Shown here: in pieces, positions 45,140-54,416 of the stretch | How the letters are laid out: each line of letters begins with the position of its first letter | Numbering within the stretch: position 1 is the stretch's first letter | Source: Lachnospiraceae bacterium | GTDB taxonomy: Bacteria; Bacillota; Clostridia; Lachnospirales; Lachnospiraceae | NCBI GenBank assembly: GCA_016294075.1 | Contig: JAEDCQ010000002.1 | Location: forward strand, 355,898-419,897 | Direction of reading: 5' to 3' | Length of the DNA: 64,000 nucleotides | The notes under the pieces: generated by a model | What the model was told of the DNA's origin: nothing | Database searches by the model: none | The model's input: the letters and a program-made list of their open reading frames with translations, nothing else | Made by a program: the position numbers and the translations under genes

Positions 45140-46242
45140 CATTGGGAGAAATATATAACGACATATTTTATAGTAAGATGCTGGAACGAAATAGTAAAGT
45201 TGCTTCTTTAATGATGCCGACAATTATTTCAATGTTACAGCCACATAATATGGTAGATTTAGGATGCGGACAAGGGATTTTTTGTGCAGAGGCTAAAAAA
45301 CATGGTGTTGAAGTTTTAGGAATTGATGGTGACTATGTAGATAGGAAACAACTATTGATAAATGAGAATGAATTTTTGGCATATGACCTATCAAAGCCTC
45401 TTCAATTAGGTAAAAAGTTTGATTTAGCAATCTCTTTAGAAGTGGCTGAGCACATAAAGCCTGAATTCGCGGATGTATTTGTTGATAACTTGACAAATTT
45501 GTCAGATACTATTGTTTTTAGTGCAGCAATTCCTTTACAAGGCGGAACGAATCATGTAAATGAACAATGGCCTTCTTATTGGAATGCAAAATTTAAGAAT
45601 AGAGGATATAGAGTTAGTAATTGCCTGAGAGATATATTTTGGAACAATGAGAGTATCGGTGCAATAAGAAGGCAAAATATTCTTTTATATGTAAAAGAAG
45701 AAATTAAGAAACAAGAGGATTCCTTTATTGATGTAGTACACCCAGCTTTTTATATGGAAAGGAATGCTTATACAAAACAACTACAACACAGGGTGAAAGT
45801 CTTAGAAACTTTTGAAAGTGCCAATCAAAAAGCAGGATATCAAAATGTAGCAGAATTCTTGAAGACGAAGGACTTATGGGATTTGGTGGATTGTGTAGAT
45901 GTTATAAAAGAATTTATGAAATTCTCTGGGTTTGCAGAGAATTTTAGCAGTGTTGCCTTAGATGAATTTGAAAGGTTTAATGAACGGTATAACTATATTA
46001 TTTGGGGAGCCGGAGAAGATGGTCGAAGTTTGAAAAAACTTTTAGATGTATTACAAAAAAATGTTTTAGTTTGGTGCGATAAAAAGAAAGCAGGATTAAC
46101 GATTGATAATCAATGTGTTGTAACACCAAGTCAAATGCTTAAAGAATATAAAGGAGAAATCCTTATTATTGCGACAAGAAAACACCAAGAAGAGATACGA
46201 AAAATAATTGGGAAAAAGCAGGTATTGATTTATAGATGTTAA
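45136..46242 (+). CDS. SAM methyltransferase with C-terminal Rossmann-like module
   Basis: 368 residues, start GTG overlapping the asnB stop. Residues about 38-160 are a class I methyltransferase: VDLGCGQGIFCAEA (SAM loop) and ISLEVAEHI. From residue 285, IIWGAGEDGRSLKKLL, then VLVWCDKKKAG and ILIIATRKHQEEI, form the small nucleotide-binding module that recurs in this island. Substrate unknown, presumably a sugar or a carrier-linked glycan. Confidence 0.78.
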   Translation: MTLGEIYNDIFYSKMLERNSKVASLMMPTIISMLQPHNMVDLGCGQGIFCAEAKKHGVEVLGIDGDYVDRKQLLINENEFLAYDLSKPLQLGKKFDLAISLEVAEHIKPEFADVFVDNLTNLSDTIVFSAAIPLQGGTNHVNEQWPSYWNAKFKNRGYRVSNCLRDIFWNNESIGAIRRQNILLYVKEEIKKQEDSFIDVVHPAFYMERNAYTKQLQHRVKVLETFESANQKAGYQNVAEFLKTKDLWDLVDCVDVIKEFMKFSGFAENFSSVALDEFERFNERYNYIIWGAGEDGRSLKKLLDVLQKNVLVWCDKKKAGLTIDNQCVVTPSQMLKEYKGEILIIATRKHQEEIRKIIGKKQVLIYRC

Positions 46243-46259
46243 TATTTAGGAAGTGACAT

Positions 46260-47336
46260 ATGGAGAATACATATCAAAATGAATATTTAAAAGAAGCGGT
46301 GTTATCATATCCGCCAAGACATATTACGATTGGAGTTACTTCAGCATGCAATAACAGATGCCTTTTTTGTTCTTACCACGGAGAGGACGCAAAAGGGAAA
46401 AGTAATGTATATAATTTGCCTTTTATGCTTTCTATGGAAGACTTTAAGAGAATTGTAGATATGGCTTATACTGGAAAAGTAGGTAAGGTACATGTGTGTG
46501 GAACCGGTGAACCATTTTTAAACCCGTCTATTCTTGACATGCTGGATTACGTTGTCGAAAGATATGGTCAGGTTTCGTTCCAAAGTAATTTTTGGAAAAC
46601 GTTGTTTGATAGAAAAGGATATTTAGATGAAATTATAAAGCGTGCTGATAAGATTTCATACATTGCAACGGATGTATGTTCTTCGCTGGAGAAAGAACAT
46701 AATTATATCAAGCAAGGTTCTAATTATGGTGAATTAGTTGAAGCATTAGAATATATATCAAAAAGAAGCAATATTAAGATTATGCCGTTTCTGATACTTA
46801 CAAGGTCAAATTGCAGGCATTTCAAGGGAATTATAGATGAATTTTTAAAAAGAGGAATTAGAAATTTTCAATTAAACATTGGAAATTTGTTTTCATATGA
46901 TTATTCGGAATTTACATCTTCTGAAAACGTTTATACATCTGCGGATACGGAAATTACGCAGATGTTATTGGAACTTGTTTCATATGGAAAAGAAAAAGGT
47001 ATTACTGTAACGATACCGAAACCGGCTGATATTACGGCAAAACCGTGCAGTGTTTTTTGGGAGAAGTTTCAGACATGGCCGGTAAAGGGCTGCCCTAAGG
47101 AGCGATTTGGAGAAAATATGATACCGCATGCCTGTGCCGCAGTAGTAAGGGGAAATTTGAATTCATTAGGATATATTTTTGATTATGATAATATTATGGA
47201 TGCGTGGAATAGTAAAAAACTGGTAGAGATAAGGAGTAATCTACTAAAAGGAATCTATCCAAGTGAGTATTGTAAGAATTGTTATCTATGTCATTTAGAG
47301 GAGACATACTACAAAAGGAAGGTAAAAGCAGAGTAA
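46260..47336 (+). CDS. radical SAM protein
   Basis: 358 residues. Cys30, Cys34 and Cys37 in SACNNRCLFC form the 4Fe-4S site that cleaves SAM; VHVCGTGEPFLNP is the GGEP-like SAM motif. The C-terminus has further cysteines, CKNCYLC, in a SPASM/twitch-like position that could hold a second cluster. This class modifies peptides, proteins or sugars (epimerisation, dehydration, methyl transfer). Its substrate in a glycan island is unknown. Confidence 0.82.
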   Translation: MENTYQNEYLKEAVLSYPPRHITIGVTSACNNRCLFCSYHGEDAKGKSNVYNLPFMLSMEDFKRIVDMAYTGKVGKVHVCGTGEPFLNPSILDMLDYVVERYGQVSFQSNFWKTLFDRKGYLDEIIKRADKISYIATDVCSSLEKEHNYIKQGSNYGELVEALEYISKRSNIKIMPFLILTRSNCRHFKGIIDEFLKRGIRNFQLNIGNLFSYDYSEFTSSENVYTSADTEITQMLLELVSYGKEKGITVTIPKPADITAKPCSVFWEKFQTWPVKGCPKERFGENMIPHACAAVVRGNLNSLGYIFDYDNIMDAWNSKKLVEIRSNLLKGIYPSEYCKNCYLCHLEETYYKRKVKAE

Positions 47337-47368
47337 TTACTACAGTGTTAAGGTGGGAAAAAACGGAA

Positions 47369-48451
47369 ATGTTGAAAAAGTGTAAAGAATATCGGTTCTA
47401 TTTATATTGCAAAATTCAGGTCACCTTTCTGATTTTTTCAAAATCTCTAAAAAAGGAGAGGATAGATTCTAAATTGTGGAAACACAAATTCTTAAAACTA
47501 TGGGAGTCAAATGATGAAAGATGTGAAGAACTGCTGGATAGATTTATACATTGTGATATAAGGAAGATTTCCCAGAATAAGATAAAAAGGAAAAAACGAT
47601 ATGCACCTGTTTTGTTTTGTGTCATTAAGAATGACATTACTAAGATTCCCTTGTTTATGGAACATTACCGAAAATTAGGTGTGGAAGCTTTTGTATTTAT
47701 GGATAATGATTCTACAGATGGAACAAGGGAATATTTGTGTGAACAGAAGGATACAATTGTATATAGTAGTAGGCAGGAGTATAGTTCAGTAAAACGCGTT
47801 GCATGGTTGAATCGATTGATAGCAATGTATGGAAATAATAAGTGGTGTCTGATTGTGGATTCGGATGAATTTATTAATTATATAGGAAGTGAAGAATACA
47901 ATTTAGCAGCGGTAATTAAGAAAGCAAATCAAAGCAATAATATGAGAATACAGGCTTTTATGTTGGATATGTATTCAAAGGAAGGGTTGTTTCAGAATCA
48001 TGAGCAGGATAGTTTTTTATTAACGAATCGCTTTTTTGATAAATCATCTTATGAATTAAAGGGCAGTGATAAGGGATTATTAATTTATGGAGGACCAAGA
48101 AAACGTATATTTAAGGAAAATATGCTTTTATCAAAATGTCCGCTGTTTTATTTCGGAAAAGATGATATGGTTGCTAATTCACACTATATGATTCCGGCAA
48201 CGCCGGTAAGATCAAGTTTTGTAGGACTTGTATTGTGCCATTACAAATTTATTGATAAAGCGGATATGGGAAAAATAGAAGAAGCGGTAATAAAAGAAAA
48301 TTATGCGTCAAACAGTGAGGACTATAAAAAGTATTTGATTACCATACGAAAAGAAAAAAACTTAAATTTTTATGATGAGAGGGAGTCTGTCGAACTAATC
48401 GATTCAAAGAGCCTAAACAAAATAATATTTTTAAAAAAAATTTTCGAATAG
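47369..48451 (+). CDS. GT2-like (DUF23/GT92-type) glycosyltransferase
   Basis: About 360 residues. PVLFCVIKNDITKIPLFMEH, FVFMDNDSTDGTREYL and LIVDSDEFINY (metal site DSDE) match the Glyco_tranf_2_4 / GT92-type fold. A basic, helical N-terminus of about 85 residues precedes it. The start at 47369 is chosen because earlier in-frame codons overlap the radical SAM gene; the ribosome site is weak, AAGGTGG 12 bases upstream. Confidence 0.7.
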   Translation: MLKKCKEYRFYLYCKIQVTFLIFSKSLKKERIDSKLWKHKFLKLWESNDERCEELLDRFIHCDIRKISQNKIKRKKRYAPVLFCVIKNDITKIPLFMEHYRKLGVEAFVFMDNDSTDGTREYLCEQKDTIVYSSRQEYSSVKRVAWLNRLIAMYGNNKWCLIVDSDEFINYIGSEEYNLAAVIKKANQSNNMRIQAFMLDMYSKEGLFQNHEQDSFLLTNRFFDKSSYELKGSDKGLLIYGGPRKRIFKENMLLSKCPLFYFGKDDMVANSHYMIPATPVRSSFVGLVLCHYKFIDKADMGKIEEAVIKENYASNSEDYKKYLITIRKEKNLNFYDERESVELIDSKSLNKIIFLKKIFE

Positions 48452-48463
48452 AGAGGGCGGAAA

Positions 48464-49558
48464 ATGGATTATGTGATCTTTGGCGCTGGGATGATTGGCG
48501 AGAGAGTACTGATTCAGTATTATAATACATATAAAATTGCAGGATTTTTGGACAATTACAAAGAGGGAGATTTTCATGGGTATCCGATAGAAAAGCCCTC
48601 TTATAAAGAAAATATATTTCTTATTGTCGCAGCTAATAAATATTTCGAAATACGCAGGCAATTATTACAACTAGGGTACAAGGAATTTGAGAATTTTGTC
48701 CCCTATCAGATATTTGAAAAAAAGATGGCAGTCACATATGGAAATTGTCATATTGGTGCAGTAAGGGAATATCTGGAGTGTAATAAAGAATTCAGCCGGG
48801 AATATGGTATCTATCCTTTTCCCTTAATACAAAATCTGCCGCAAGAATTGGAAACAGAAGAGATATTGTCTAGATGCAATCTGTTTATTCATCAATCAAT
48901 CAGAAAAGAAAACCGCTATGGAATGCAATATGCTTCGGAAAATATGATAAATTATCTTCCGGCTTCTTGTAGAATTGTTTCAATACCGAATTTATATGGT
49001 CTTCCGAAATGCTTCTTTCCACAGATAGAGGTTTCCAGAAAAAAAAAAGAGGTTTTCTCTTTCCTATCAGGGGATGAAGTGAATGTAGAAAAATGGATAG
49101 AGGAAGGCAAATCAAAGCAAGAGATTATATGCTATATGGAAAAAGGTGGCGTATATACAAAAGATGAAATATTGCAACTGTGGGAAAAGTTTAGAGAAAA
49201 GTTATTGTTGAGAGAAGAAGAATGGGATATCAAGATTAGTGACTATATTTTTGAACATTATAAAACAAAACAACTTTTTTATGATTTGTTTCATATAAGT
49301 GACATTTTAGTAAAAGAAATAACAAAAAGGCTATTGATTTATTTGGGATATAATGGTGAAGTGCACAGCGATACATTGATAAAATTGGATGGTGCAGAGA
49401 TATTTTTGTATCGTGATGTCAGAGATTTTCTGGAAATTGAGTATGAGCAAAAATATATCAGAAAACATACAAAAAGCAGTTCTTTAACCAATATAGATAT
49501 GGATCTTAAAGAATACGTGAATCAGTTATATCGTTATGTTATGTTTAGTATCAGATAA
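48464..49558 (+). CDS. Rossmann-like module fused to WcbI-like domain
   Basis: 364 residues. Residues 1-75: YVIFGAGMIGERVL, IAGFLDNYKEG and LIVAANKYFEIRRQL, the recurring module. From residue about 88, VTYGNCHIGAVREYL, then LFIHQSIRKENRYG and PASCRIVSIPNLYG resemble WcbI, a capsule-biosynthesis protein that binds CoA. Possibly an acyl transfer step on the glycan. GAGGGCGG precedes the ATG. Confidence 0.68.
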   Translation: MDYVIFGAGMIGERVLIQYYNTYKIAGFLDNYKEGDFHGYPIEKPSYKENIFLIVAANKYFEIRRQLLQLGYKEFENFVPYQIFEKKMAVTYGNCHIGAVREYLECNKEFSREYGIYPFPLIQNLPQELETEEILSRCNLFIHQSIRKENRYGMQYASENMINYLPASCRIVSIPNLYGLPKCFFPQIEVSRKKKEVFSFLSGDEVNVEKWIEEGKSKQEIICYMEKGGVYTKDEILQLWEKFREKLLLREEEWDIKISDYIFEHYKTKQLFYDLFHISDILVKEITKRLLIYLGYNGEVHSDTLIKLDGAEIFLYRDVRDFLEIEYEQKYIRKHTKSSSLTNIDMDLKEYVNQLYRYVMFSIR

Positions 49559-49587
49559 AAGTTAGAAAAGTAAGTAGGAAAAGTAGT

Positions 49588-50601
49588 ATGATATTAATAG
49601 GAGCAGGAAATACCGCAGATTTGCTGAAAGCATTCATGGCTAAGTACAATTACCAATTAAAGGACGAATTTGAAGTTTGTCTTGATAATGATTCATCAAA
49701 ATGGAACAGTAAAATTGATGGAGTTTGGATAAAACCGGTGGAAGAAATAAATAAGTACCCCGAGAGTCAGATCGTGATTGCATCAATATATGAGAAGGAG
49801 CTACGTGAGCAATTGCTTTTATTGGATGTAGAAGAACAGCGTATTATAAGTGTTGATTCCTATAAAAGACGATTATTTGCAAAATATCAGAAAAGAGAGT
49901 ACGCCAATTATCATAAGATGAGTGTGCAACCGGAAAGTATAGTTGAAAAGGTTACCAAGATGACGGTCTACACGACAATTTTTGGTGGATATGATACGTT
50001 ATCGGAACCAGTGGTTAAAAATCCACATGTCAGATTTATCTGTTATACAGATAATAAAAATATTACTTCCGATACATGGGAAGTCCATTATGTTGAACGC
50101 AGATTTAAATGCCCAGTGGTAGAGTCTCGATGGTATAAAATGCTTCCGCACTTGTTTATTGAAGATGGATATAGCATGTGGATAGATGCCAATATCTGTC
50201 TATTGTCTGATCCCTTGCAATATGTAAATAATTATTTGGGAAATTACGACTTTTTATTAGTTCCGCATGGAGAAAGGGATTGTATCTATGAAGAAGCGGC
50301 TATCTGCATAACGCTTCATAGAGCAAATACACAAGATTTGATACATCAAATGAAAGCATATATGGACGAAGGATGTCCGGAACATGTGGGATTATTCTTG
50401 GGAGGTATGCTCGTAAGAAAACATCATTCGTGTAGGATGAAAAGATTTGACGAATTGTGGTGGAAAGATTTTTTGGCCTATAGCAAGCGTGATCAGATTA
50501 GTTTAGGATATCTGCTGTGGAAAGAACAGTTGCCAATATCAGTAAATGCTATAGACATTTATGATAATCCTTTTGTTAAAGTTGTAAACCATTTGAAATG
50601 A
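49588..50601 (+). CDS. Rossmann-like module fused to DUF616 glycosyltransferase
   Basis: 337 residues. The module covers 1-85 (MILIGAGNTADLLKAF, VCLDNDSSKWNSK, IVIASIYEKELREQL). From about 130: MTVYTTIFGGYDTL, FICYTDNKN, SMWIDANICLL, YEEAAICI and LGYLLWKEQ follow the order of conserved blocks in DUF616 (TOD1/MUCI70-like) transferases. The sugar is unknown. Confidence 0.72.
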   Translation: MILIGAGNTADLLKAFMAKYNYQLKDEFEVCLDNDSSKWNSKIDGVWIKPVEEINKYPESQIVIASIYEKELREQLLLLDVEEQRIISVDSYKRRLFAKYQKREYANYHKMSVQPESIVEKVTKMTVYTTIFGGYDTLSEPVVKNPHVRFICYTDNKNITSDTWEVHYVERRFKCPVVESRWYKMLPHLFIEDGYSMWIDANICLLSDPLQYVNNYLGNYDFLLVPHGERDCIYEEAAICITLHRANTQDLIHQMKAYMDEGCPEHVGLFLGGMLVRKHHSCRMKRFDELWWKDFLAYSKRDQISLGYLLWKEQLPISVNAIDIYDNPFVKVVNHLK

Positions 50602-50615
50602 AGGATGGTTAATAT

Positions 50616-51770
50616 ATGTTAATAGATAGTGCGATAAAACAGGTAGCAGTTGTTATTCCTATATATAAAAATGAATTGACAGATCTAGAAAAAATATCTC
50701 TTTCTCAGGTAAAACGTATTTTAAGCAGATACGATTTATTTCTGGCAGCACCGGAAGGATTAAAGATTTATTTTGATGAAGAATTATCGGTAAAAAGATT
50801 TCCGAAGGAGTATTTTGAAAGTGTTAATTCCTATAATTTACTGATGCTTTCAACGTTGTTTTATGAGCAATTCTTGGAGTACGAATATATACTGATTTAT
50901 CAATTGGATGCTTTCGTATTTGATGATAAATTAGAGCTTTTTTGTGAGTGTGGGTATGATTATATTGGTGCACCATGGTTGGAGGGAATGTATCAGTACA
51001 TAGATGATAAGCATTGTATATGGAGAGTAGGTAATGGCGGATTTTCTTTAAGAAAAGTAGTGAAGTGTATTCAGCTACTAGAAGAAGAAAGAGATAGGTT
51101 GTCAATGTATAATGAGAATGAAGACTTATTTTTTGCGACTTCAACATGTGATTTTTTTAAAGTTGCTCCGGTAGAAGTGTCTTTAGCATTTGCATTTGAA
51201 AGAAATGTTAAAAAATGTTTTGAAGTAAATCACTGCAGACTTCCTTTTGGCTGTCATGCTTGGGAAAAATATGATTTGGAATTTTGGAAACCATATATAG
51301 AAAAATATGGTTACAGGATTGAACAAGCAGGCAAGGGAGACAAAGACAAAAAATTAAAAGAGACATATGAACGTCAAATGATGGTTTCCCATTTTTGGGA
51401 AAAGGAATATGATAAGATAAAAATGAAAGCAATTCTGCTCAACATTTTCGAAAACAATTATAAAAGGTTTATTCTTTTTGGAGCAGGATTTTATGGAAAA
51501 GAGTTAAGCAAATGGATGGAAGATATCCCTTTAGAAATTGTATGCTTTTGTGATAGTAATGAAGCACTATCGGGAGAAATAATAAATGGATATTACGTAA
51601 TTGAGAAACAGAATCTGCTTTCTTATAAAGGACAAATTAATATTATCATAACGTCATTTGGGGCAGCAGATGAAATGACCGAGCAGTTGAGTGCTATAGG
51701 GTTTGTTTACAAGAAAGATTTCGTTACTTTGTATGATGTGATGAGGCAATTTGAACATTGGATAGAATAA
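50616..51770 (+). CDS. DUF5672 glycosyltransferase-like protein with C-terminal Rossmann module
   Basis: 384 residues. Residues about 8-240 resemble DUF5672: AVVIPIYKNELTDLE, ILIYQLDAFVF, YDYIGAPW and RVGNGGFSLRK, with FGCHAWEKYD later. From 284: FILFGAGFYGKELSKWM, IVCFCDSNEALSG, IIITSFGAADEMTEQL, the recurring module, here at the C-terminus. The reverse order relative to the previous protein shows the module is mobile. Confidence 0.72.
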   Translation: MLIDSAIKQVAVVIPIYKNELTDLEKISLSQVKRILSRYDLFLAAPEGLKIYFDEELSVKRFPKEYFESVNSYNLLMLSTLFYEQFLEYEYILIYQLDAFVFDDKLELFCECGYDYIGAPWLEGMYQYIDDKHCIWRVGNGGFSLRKVVKCIQLLEEERDRLSMYNENEDLFFATSTCDFFKVAPVEVSLAFAFERNVKKCFEVNHCRLPFGCHAWEKYDLEFWKPYIEKYGYRIEQAGKGDKDKKLKETYERQMMVSHFWEKEYDKIKMKAILLNIFENNYKRFILFGAGFYGKELSKWMEDIPLEIVCFCDSNEALSGEIINGYYVIEKQNLLSYKGQINIIITSFGAADEMTEQLSAIGFVYKKDFVTLYDVMRQFEHWIE

Positions 51771-52049
51771 TAAGATATAAAGAAGTGGAATAGAAAGAGC
51801 ATAGCAGAACTTTATTTGCTGGATAAGAGAGTCGATGATACAGAATGGGATGAATATTTGTTTTGGTTTTTGGAAGGGAAAACGGTATAGTATCAGAAAG
51901 CCTGGCAATCGATTATGATGCATGGGCAGCCGATAAAATGTGGCGGCGGTTGAGAAAAAAGAATTTTGCAAAAGATGTACATTAAAAGAAGAGATAAAAA
52001 TCAGCAATAACCGGGTTTTGTTTATTGGAGAGATGAAAGGAGAAGAAGA
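51771..52049 (+). pseudogene. probable decayed coding remnant
   Basis: No intact gene. In the frame of the previous gene, after two stops, the text reads IAELYLLDKRVDDTEWDEYL followed by FWFLEG, then a stop at 51888-51890. Moving one frame, near GAAGGGAAAACGG, the text continues as GIVSESLAIDYDAW and AADKMWRRLRKKNFAK before a stop. The amino-acid composition is protein-like in both parts, which suggests one frameshifted gene fragment. The parent family is not recognised. Confidence 0.35.
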
Positions 52050-52535
52050 ATGAAAAAAGGGATGATTTCAGTTTTATCGGCAATAGCAGGAGCAGGAAGT
52101 GTAGCAGTCGGTGTTTCCATGTATGAAAAACATAAATTGGAGGAAGGAGAAAAATGGAAACAACTGGCTGACAAGCATCTGGCGCTGATGCAGTTGTTCA
52201 ATCAATGGATGGTCACTAAACAGGAAGGAAAATCAATTGTTGATTACTTCCATAAAGAAAGTATTAAATCCATCGCTATATATGGAATGAGTTATGTTGG
52301 GGAAAGACTCTATGATGAATTGAAGGATTCTGATATAGAAGTGAAATATGCAATTGATAAAAATGCAGATGGAATCTATTCGGACGTGGAGATTGTAACA
52401 CCGCAGGAAGAATTAAAAGAAGTGGATGCGATTGTTGTAACACCGGTTTTCTATTTTGATGAAATTGTTGAAGCATTGGAGAAAAAAACAGAAAGTGAAG
52501 TGTTATCGTTGGAAGACATTTTATATGAATTGTAA
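52050..52535 (+). CDS. small protein: membrane anchor plus Rossmann-like module
   Basis: 161 residues. A hydrophobic N-terminal segment (SVLSAIAGAGSVAVGVSM) is followed by a short helical linker and, from residue 75, IAIYGMSYVGERLYDEL, VKYAIDKNADG and AIVVTPVFYFDEIVEAL. It has the recurring module without any catalytic domain, so it may be a membrane adaptor or a free form of the module. AAAGGAGAAGAAGA precedes the ATG. Confidence 0.72.
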   Translation: MKKGMISVLSAIAGAGSVAVGVSMYEKHKLEEGEKWKQLADKHLALMQLFNQWMVTKQEGKSIVDYFHKESIKSIAIYGMSYVGERLYDELKDSDIEVKYAIDKNADGIYSDVEIVTPQEELKEVDAIVVTPVFYFDEIVEALEKKTESEVLSLEDILYEL

Positions 52536-52571
52536 AACTTATAGTATGTTGTTTCGATGAGGATTTGATTT

Positions 52572-53453
52572 ATGATAATTGTTCAGATTTGGGAAGGACT
52601 TGGCAACCAGCTTTTTCAATATGCTTTTGCAAGAAGCCTACAGCTAAAACATAAAAAAGATGTACTATTAGATAATAAAGGTTATTTAGATGAATCATTC
52701 GCTCGTAGCAGAAAGAATGAATTGCGGAAGTATGGTCTGGATAATTACAAGATTAGAGCCCGATATATTGGAGAACAACAGATAAAGAAATACAGCTTTA
52801 TTTTAAAAAAGACGAGGGGGCAACGATGTATTGCTAAACTATCGAATATAAATTTGTGGCCGTATAGAGTGCAAGTGCAATCAGAACCGATGGTATATGA
52901 TGAAAGTGTTTTTCTTAAAAATAATGTTTATTATAAAGGGTGGTTTCAGAATCCATTGTATTTTGAATTTATTAGAAACGAATTATTAAGAGAAATCGTA
53001 CCTAAAAGGAAAATAAAAATATCAAAGAGACTAAAAAAGATATTGAATAATAAGAATACGGTAGCCGTACATATACGACGTGGGGATTATCAATACTATG
53101 GAAATTGTCTTCCTGTTTCTTATTATTATAGAGCTATTTCATTTTTCAAAGAGAAACTAAAGAATCCACAGTTTTTGGTTTTTTCTGATGATATTCGGTG
53201 GGCTAGAGAACACTTGACAATTCAGGATACAACTGTTTATATGGATGAATTTTCGAGATATGAAGATTTTGAAGAATTGTTTATTATGAGCAGATGTCAT
53301 CATAATATTATTGCAAACAGTACCTTTAGTTGGTGGGGCGCATGGTTAAACCCATGTGAAGATAAAATTGTAATTGCACCTAAGTGTTGGCACGGTAATA
53401 AAGGAACAATGGCATCAGATTCAATTATTCCAGTAGATTGGATTAAAATGTGA
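52572..53453 (+). CDS. alpha-1,2-fucosyltransferase family (GT11)
   Basis: 293 residues. IVQIWEGLGNQLFQYAFARSL at the N-terminus and AVHIRRGDYQYYG (the HxRRGDY donor-binding motif) define GT11; FLVFSDDIRWA and NSTFSWWGAWL are the other family blocks. It would add L-fucose or a related sugar in alpha-1,2 linkage from a GDP sugar. No GDP-fucose genes are in the window. An incomplete paralogue lies at 62364-63244 on the other strand. Confidence 0.88.
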   Translation: MIIVQIWEGLGNQLFQYAFARSLQLKHKKDVLLDNKGYLDESFARSRKNELRKYGLDNYKIRARYIGEQQIKKYSFILKKTRGQRCIAKLSNINLWPYRVQVQSEPMVYDESVFLKNNVYYKGWFQNPLYFEFIRNELLREIVPKRKIKISKRLKKILNNKNTVAVHIRRGDYQYYGNCLPVSYYYRAISFFKEKLKNPQFLVFSDDIRWAREHLTIQDTTVYMDEFSRYEDFEELFIMSRCHHNIIANSTFSWWGAWLNPCEDKIVIAPKCWHGNKGTMASDSIIPVDWIKM

Positions 53454-53474
53454 TAAATAAGGAAAAATAATATA

Positions 53475-54416
53475 ATGAAAGAAAAGATAGTTCTGTTTGG
53501 TGCAGGCAAAAATGCAGAGAAAGTATATAGTAGGGGTTTGCAAGAGATTGTTGCAGTAATTGATAATGACAGTAGCAAGGTGGGTAAATTATTTCATAAA
53601 AAATATATTATAAGTTTAAAAGATTATATTGAAAAATATAGGGATATACCTATTGTAATTACATCTATTTATGCGAAAGATATCATAGAACAACTAAGGA
53701 AGAGTGGGATATTTCAATATAAAATTTCCAATGTTATTTTTGAAGCAGATGATGTTACAATTGCGGATGAGATCTCGCATGATAATTGGAGAAATTATTT
53801 AAAACTTTTATGTGATAAACCGGGTATGCGCGTATTGGAAATTGGTTCTCGGGTTGTAACCGGAGCGTGCCTTAGAGATTTATTTCAATATGCAGAGTAT
53901 ACGGGATTTGATTTTTACCAAGGTGAAAACGTTGATGTTGTGGGAGATATTCACAAATTGCATACATATTTTGATGAACCATTTGATTTAATTTTTTGCA
54001 GTGCAGTATTTGAACATTTAGCAATGCCTTGGAAAGCTTCACTCGAGATGATTAAATTGTTGAAAAAGAATGGCTACATTTTTGTAGAAACACACTATTC
54101 ATATTCAAGTCATGAAAGACCGTGGCATTTTTTTCAGTTTAGTGAAAATGCTTTAAATGTATTGTTTCCAGAGTGTTTTGGAATAAAATGTGTTAAAAAG
54201 GGGTGTAGTAATTTGTTGGAAGGACGTTTTTCAAGTGAAGCATCGGCGTATTTGCAAGGAAATATGGTAGCCGGTTTATACTGTCACTCCGAGTTTTTAG
54301 GACAAAAAATTGAGGAGGTCAGTGGCGAAAAATTATCATGGGATAATATTTCTTTAGAAGATGTTGTTGGTGCAACAAAATATCCCAATATACGAAGTGA
54401 AAGAAGAGAAAAATGA
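53475..54416 (+). CDS. Rossmann-like module fused to SAM methyltransferase
   Basis: 313 residues. Residues 1-95: IVLFGAGKNAEKVYSRG, VAVIDNDSSKVGK and IVITSIYAKDIIEQL. From 118: MRVLEIGSRVVTG, FDFYQGENVDVVGD and IFCSAVFEHLAMPW, a class I methyltransferase of the Methyltransf_11 type. The order is reversed relative to the 45136 protein. It overlaps the next gene by 4 bases (ATGA). Confidence 0.78.
   Translation: MKEKIVLFGAGKNAEKVYSRGLQEIVAVIDNDSSKVGKLFHKKYIISLKDYIEKYRDIPIVITSIYAKDIIEQLRKSGIFQYKISNVIFEADDVTIADEISHDNWRNYLKLLCDKPGMRVLEIGSRVVTGACLRDLFQYAEYTGFDFYQGENVDVVGDIHKLHTYFDEPFDLIFCSAVFEHLAMPWKASLEMIKLLKKNGYIFVETHYSYSSHERPWHFFQFSENALNVLFPECFGIKCVKKGCSNLLEGRFSSEASAYLQGNMVAGLYCHSEFLGQKIEEVSGEKLSWDNISLEDVVGATKYPNIRSERREK

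Noticed and set aside
51654..52007. Minus-strand frame of 117 codons in the gap after the DUF5672 gene
   Set aside because: No ribosome site and the composition is unlike a protein; the plus-strand remnant reads better.
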